NCBI GenBank assembly: GCA_964573775.1
Contig: CAZNKU010000027.1
Span: 1-17,766 of the forward strand
Reading direction: 5' to 3'
Length of the DNA stretch: 17,766 bases
Origin: CAZNKU01 sp964573775
GTDB lineage: Bacteria; Bacillota; Clostridia; Monoglobales; Firm-18
The notes under the pieces were generated by a model. The model made no database searches. It was not told where the DNA came from and worked only from the letters and a program-made list of their open reading frames with translations. The translations under genes were made by a program, and so were the position numbers. Positions 14,151 to 17,766 of this stretch are shown here, one piece after another (position 1 is the first letter of the stretch; each line of letters begins with the position of its first letter).

Positions 14151-14214
14151 ATTTTGATAAGTAGTTTATTATTGCTATATTAATACTTTAATGGCAAAGA
14201 ATGAGGTGAATTGA

Positions 14215-16626
14215 TTGTCAGAAATTAAAAATAAAAGAATTATAACAAAGAAAATGATTTTACCGTTATTACCTCTCAGAGGTTTGACTGTTTTTCCATA
14301 TATGACCTTGCATTTTGATGTTGGCAGAGAAAAATCCATAAAAGCAGTAGAAGAAGCAATGAACAATGAACAGTTGATTTTTCTTACTTCGCAAAAAGAT
14401 ATAAAGATTGATGATCCGAAACCTGATGATGTATATGAGTTTGGTACAGTAAGCAGGATTAAGCAGATTATGAAGCTGCAAAATGGCAATGTCAGAATTC
14501 TGGTAGAGGGTATTGCAAGAGGTAAAATTTCTAAAGTGACTGATGAACAAAGTCATTATATTGCAGAGCTTAGAAAATATCCCTTGTATAACGGTGAATA
14601 TGACGATAAATTAGAGGCATTTGTTCGTACTGTTAAAAATATGATAGATAATTATCTTAGGTTTTTACCTAAAATGCCTGACGAAATTATCGCAACAATT
14701 ATGAATATTACCAATCCGGAAGAATTTATTGATGTTGTTGCAGGAAATCTTTTGATAAAAATTGAAGATAAAAATGAAATCCTTTCTGAAGTCGATATAT
14801 ATAAGCGTGTAGAAAAACTCATTGATATATTGAATAATGAAGTACAGATAATAAAAATGGAATATGATATTGCTGCACGTGTTAAGGAAGAAATGGACAA
14901 ACACCAAAAGGAATACTATCTTCGTGAACAAATCAAAGCAATAAATGAAGAACTTGGCGATAAAGATGGATTGCAAAACGACTGCAAGGAATATCGGGAG
15001 AAAATGGCCTCTCTTAATGTTTGTGATGATGTTAAAGAGAAATTACTAAAAGATGTTGACAGACTTTCTAAAATGACTACAATGTCAGCTGACAGCACGG
15101 TTATGCGTAATTATCTTGATATGGTACTTGAATTACCCTGGGGTGTATATACTAAGGACAGACTATCAATTAAGCAGGCAAAGACTATTCTTGATTCCGA
15201 ACATTATGGATTAGAGGAAGTAAAAGAAAGAATTATAGAATTTTTGGCTGTTAAACAAATAGCAAAGGAATACAAGGGGACTATTTTGTGCCTTGTAGGT
15301 CCTCCGGGTGTTGGTAAAACATCGGTTGCTAAAAGCATTGCTAAGTCTATGAACCGTAACTATGTCCGTATATCACTTGGCGGTATACGAGATGAGGCAG
15401 AAATTAGAGGTCATCGTAAAACATATGTGGGAGCTATGCCAGGCAGAATTGTTAATGCAATTAAACAGGCTAAAAGTATGAATGCTTTTGTTTTACTTGA
15501 TGAAATTGATAAATTGAGTGCCGATTATAAGGGTGATCCTTCCTCGGCGTTACTTGAGGTTTTGGATTCTGAACAGAATTTTTCTTTCAGAGATAATTTT
15601 CTTGAAATCCCCATGGATTTATCGGATGTTGTATTTGTAACAACGGCAAATTCTCTTGAAACAATATCCAGACCCTTGCTTGACAGAATGGAAGTTATTG
15701 AAATTTCAAGCTATACATTGCCAGAAAAGGTGGAAATTGCATTAAATCATCTTATTCCTAAACAGCGTAATAAACACGGCCTTGATGCAAAGAAAATTCG
15801 TATTACAAGAGATGCTGTAAGGGATATTGTAAATTATTATACAAGAGAATCAGGCGTTCGTAATTTAGAGCGTGCAATTGCTGAAATATGCAGAAAAACA
15901 GCAAAAAATATTGTTGAAAATGAGGCAAAAACAGTTACTGTAACACCTATAAATCTCGAAAAATATCTGGGGAAAAGAAGATATTTGGTATCTGATGTTG
16001 AACATGAGGATTCAATAGGTGTTGCCAATGGTCTTGCATGGACAAGTGTTGGCGGTGACACTTTGGAAATTGAAACAAATGTAGTTTCGGGAACAGGTAA
16101 AATAAAACTTACAGGTAAGCTTGGAGATGTAATGAAGGAGTCTGCGGTTGCGGCAATAAGTTATATTCGTGCAAATTGTGATAAACTGGAAATAGAAGAG
16201 GATTTTTACAAAAAGTATGATATACACGTTCATGTTCCTGAAGGTGCAGTGCCAAAGGACGGGCCTTCAGCAGGAATTGCTATTGCTACATCTGTAGTTT
16301 CAGCATTAACTAAAAGATGCGTGAAACATAATGTTGCAATGACCGGTGAAATTACTATTCGTGGACGTGTTCTTGCTATTGGTGGTCTTAAGGAAAAGGC
16401 TATTGCTGCACACCGCGCAGGAATTAAAACTGTAATTATACCAATTCAGAATGAAGCGGATATAAACGATATTCCAAAATCTGTAAGAGAAGAACTTTCT
16501 TTTGTTACTGTAAGTAATATTGATAAGGTTTTAGATGTTGCTTTATGTGAGAAAAATGTGAAATGTGAATATAAATTTGTTGATATTGATGCTACAAAAA
16601 ATAAGGAGGCAGTTATAAAACAATGA
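14215..16626 (+). CDS. lon: ATP-dependent protease Lon (LonA type)
   Basis: Cytosolic AAA+ protease that degrades misfolded and regulatory proteins. The 803 residues match the LonA length. The N-terminal substrate-binding LON domain (about 14-210, LPLLPLRGLTVFPYM) precedes a helical linker. The AAA+ module has Walker A GPPGVGKTS (362-370) and Walker B FVLLDEIDK (425-433). The protease domain has Ser685 in PKDGPSAG and Lys728 in GGLKEK, the catalytic dyad. Start choice: TTG at 14215 lies 6 nt after GAGGTG, and no ATG fits. The C-terminal 25 residues beyond the core are polar and poorly conserved. The stop overlaps the engB start by 4 nt. Confidence 0.97.
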   Translation: MSEIKNKRIITKKMILPLLPLRGLTVFPYMTLHFDVGREKSIKAVEEAMNNEQLIFLTSQKDIKIDDPKPDDVYEFGTVSRIKQIMKLQNGNVRILVEGIARGKISKVTDEQSHYIAELRKYPLYNGEYDDKLEAFVRTVKNMIDNYLRFLPKMPDEIIATIMNITNPEEFIDVVAGNLLIKIEDKNEILSEVDIYKRVEKLIDILNNEVQIIKMEYDIAARVKEEMDKHQKEYYLREQIKAINEELGDKDGLQNDCKEYREKMASLNVCDDVKEKLLKDVDRLSKMTTMSADSTVMRNYLDMVLELPWGVYTKDRLSIKQAKTILDSEHYGLEEVKERIIEFLAVKQIAKEYKGTILCLVGPPGVGKTSVAKSIAKSMNRNYVRISLGGIRDEAEIRGHRKTYVGAMPGRIVNAIKQAKSMNAFVLLDEIDKLSADYKGDPSSALLEVLDSEQNFSFRDNFLEIPMDLSDVVFVTTANSLETISRPLLDRMEVIEISSYTLPEKVEIALNHLIPKQRNKHGLDAKKIRITRDAVRDIVNYYTRESGVRNLERAIAEICRKTAKNIVENEAKTVTVTPINLEKYLGKRRYLVSDVEHEDSIGVANGLAWTSVGGDTLEIETNVVSGTGKIKLTGKLGDVMKESAVAAISYIRANCDKLEIEEDFYKKYDIHVHVPEGAVPKDGPSAGIAIATSVVSALTKRCVKHNVAMTGEITIRGRVLAIGGLKEKAIAAHRAGIKTVIIPIQNEADINDIPKSVREELSFVTVSNIDKVLDVALCEKNVKCEYKFVDIDATKNKEAVIKQ

Positions 16627-17207
16627 ATTTGAATAATGTAGAATTAATGCTTTCTGCTGTAAGTAAGCGTCAGTATCCAAATACAGATTTGCCTGAAATA
16701 GCATTTGCAGGCCGTTCCAATGTTGGTAAATCATCACTTATAAACAAATTGTTGAACAGAAAAAAACTTGCAAGAGTAAGTGCTCAACCGGGCAAAACTG
16801 CAACAATAAATTTTTATGATATTGACAAGACTTTGATTTTTGTTGATTTACCAGGATATGGGTTTGCTAAGGTATCCAAACAGGAAAGGGAAAAATGGGG
16901 CAAAATGATTGAAGAATATCTGAATGAAAGAGAACAGCTTATTCAGGTTGTTCTTTTGGTTGATATGCGTCATAAGCCTACAAATGATGATATTATGATG
17001 TATAACTGGATAGTAGAAAGTGGCTTTGAGCCGATTGTTATTGCCACTAAAAAGGATAAAGTAAAACCCAGCCAGAGGGAAAGTGCACTTAAATTGATAA
17101 AGGATACACTGAATATGGATGAAGTTATTCCGTTTTCATCCGAAAAAGGTGATGGAGTAGATGAAGTGTGGAGTTTATTTAAAAATATGATTGGAGTTGA
17201 AGAATAA
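16623..17207 (+). CDS. engB: Ribosome biogenesis GTP-binding protein EngB (YsxC/YihA)
   Basis: Essential TrmE-Era-EngA-YihA class GTPase needed for late assembly of the 50S ribosomal subunit. The 194-residue product has G1 AGRSNVGKSSLI (29-40), a threonine-containing G2 segment QPGKTATINFY, G3 DLPGYGFA and G4 TKKDK. The family signature SAVSKRQYP lies near the N-terminus. GGAGG lies within the end of lon. The ATG overlaps the lon stop by 4 nt, the same lon-ysxC coupling as in Bacillus, and its stop overlaps the hisS ATG by 1 nt. Confidence 0.96.
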   Translation: MNLNNVELMLSAVSKRQYPNTDLPEIAFAGRSNVGKSSLINKLLNRKKLARVSAQPGKTATINFYDIDKTLIFVDLPGYGFAKVSKQEREKWGKMIEEYLNEREQLIQVVLLVDMRHKPTNDDIMMYNWIVESGFEPIVIATKKDKVKPSQRESALKLIKDTLNMDEVIPFSSEKGDGVDEVWSLFKNMIGVEE

Positions 17208-17766
17208 TGATTACAAAAGCACCAAGAGGTACAAAAGATGTTATTCCTCAGGAAAGCTATAAATGGCAATATGTTGAAGAAAAAATTCGTGACATCTGTA
17301 AAAATTACGGATATAAGGAAGTTCGTGTTCCTGTTTTTGAACATACTGAACTTTTTGAGCGCGGTGTTGGTGATACAACTGATGTTGTTCAAAAAGAAAT
17401 GTACACTTTTGAAGATAAAGGTGGAAGAAGTATTACTTTAAGACCTGAAGGTACTGCAGGTACTGTAAGATGTTTTCTGGAAAATAATCTTTATGCAGAA
17501 GCACAGCCTACAAAAATGTACTATATGCTTTCCTGTTACAGATATGAAAAGCCTCAGGCAGGAAGATTAAGAGAATTTCACCAGTTTGGTGTTGAAGCCT
17601 TTGGTAGCCCTGATTCTTCAACAGATGCTGAGGTTATATCTATGGCATTTAACTTACTGACATCATTGGGTGTTAAGAATTTAAAATTGTATGTAAACAG
17701 TATCGGATGTCCTGAATGCAGAAGAGAATATAACGAAAAGCTTAAACATTATTTTTCTGAATATAC
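17207..17766 (+). CDS. hisS: Histidyl-tRNA synthetase, 5' part (runs off window)
   Basis: Class II aminoacyl-tRNA synthetase charging tRNA-His. The first 186 residues are present and the reading frame is open to the window edge. The N-terminus KAPRGTKDVIP is typical. It is followed by motif-1 region sequence YKEVRVPVFEHTELFERGVG, then TLRPEGTAGTVR (78-89) and motif 2 YRYEKPQAGRLREFHQFGVE (111-130). The ATG overlaps the engB stop (TAATG), and a purine-rich site, TTGGAG, lies in the last engB codons. HisZ (the regulatory paralogue) is unlikely because the catalytic motifs and histidine-binding segments are intact in the part seen. Confidence 0.94.
   Translation, partial: MITKAPRGTKDVIPQESYKWQYVEEKIRDICKNYGYKEVRVPVFEHTELFERGVGDTTDVVQKEMYTFEDKGGRSITLRPEGTAGTVRCFLENNLYAEAQPTKMYYMLSCYRYEKPQAGRLREFHQFGVEAFGSPDSSTDAEVISMAFNLLTSLGVKNLKLYVNSIGCPECRREYNEKLKHYFSEY

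Noticed and set aside
1..17766. Search by eye for transposases, phage genes, CRISPR arrays and toxin-antitoxin pairs
   Set aside because: None seen; gene order and content are those of conserved chromosomal backbone.

Overview
This window looks like ordinary chromosomal backbone of a low-GC, endospore-forming member of the Clostridia (Firmicutes). The sporulation sigma factor SigG, a SleB-type spore cortex-lytic enzyme, TepA, a Gx-transporter/NusG-domain-II pair and an HU protein of clostridial type all point there. A narrower placement (Oscillospirales-like) is only an impression from the protein sequences. I see no transposase, phage gene, CRISPR array or integron.

Layout. (1) Positions 1-234 have no gene but hold well-formed RNA-like secondary structure and end in a plus-strand terminator. 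(2) Positions 235-11001 are on the minus strand. Reading right to left, twelve tightly packed genes (gaps of 20 nt or less, several overlaps) run zapA, a U32-family protein, dut, a NusG-domain-II protein, a Gx-transporter protein, maf, mreB, mreC, mreD, mrdA (PBP2), minD and mgsA. A strong terminator follows, then sigG with its own candidate forespore promoter. (3) tepA (minus, with its own terminator) lies upstream of zapA. (4) Divergent from tepA is the HU gene, followed by a short hairpin-rich gap and tRNA-Thr(GGT) with a consensus promoter. (5) comEA and sleB are on the minus strand. (6) lon, engB (ysxC) and the 5' part of hisS form a plus-strand operon running off the right edge.

How the genes fit together. 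The long minus operon couples cell shape and elongation (MreBCD, PBP2), division-site selection and Z-ring bundling (MinD, ZapA), nucleotide-pool cleaning (Dut, Maf) and methylglyoxal synthesis. No minC lies between mrdA and minD. SigG and its likely target sleB are both present, and each has an upstream element resembling forespore (SigF- or SigG-type) promoters. The lon-engB-hisS group joins proteolysis, 50S ribosome assembly and histidyl-tRNA charging.

The window is mostly housekeeping. The parts least explained by known features are the structured non-coding block at 1-234, a 13-bp inverted repeat laid over the promoter of the zapA-mre-min operon, the hairpin cluster between HU and tRNA-Thr, and the missing minC. 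I did not find convincing evidence of a wholly new multi-gene system.
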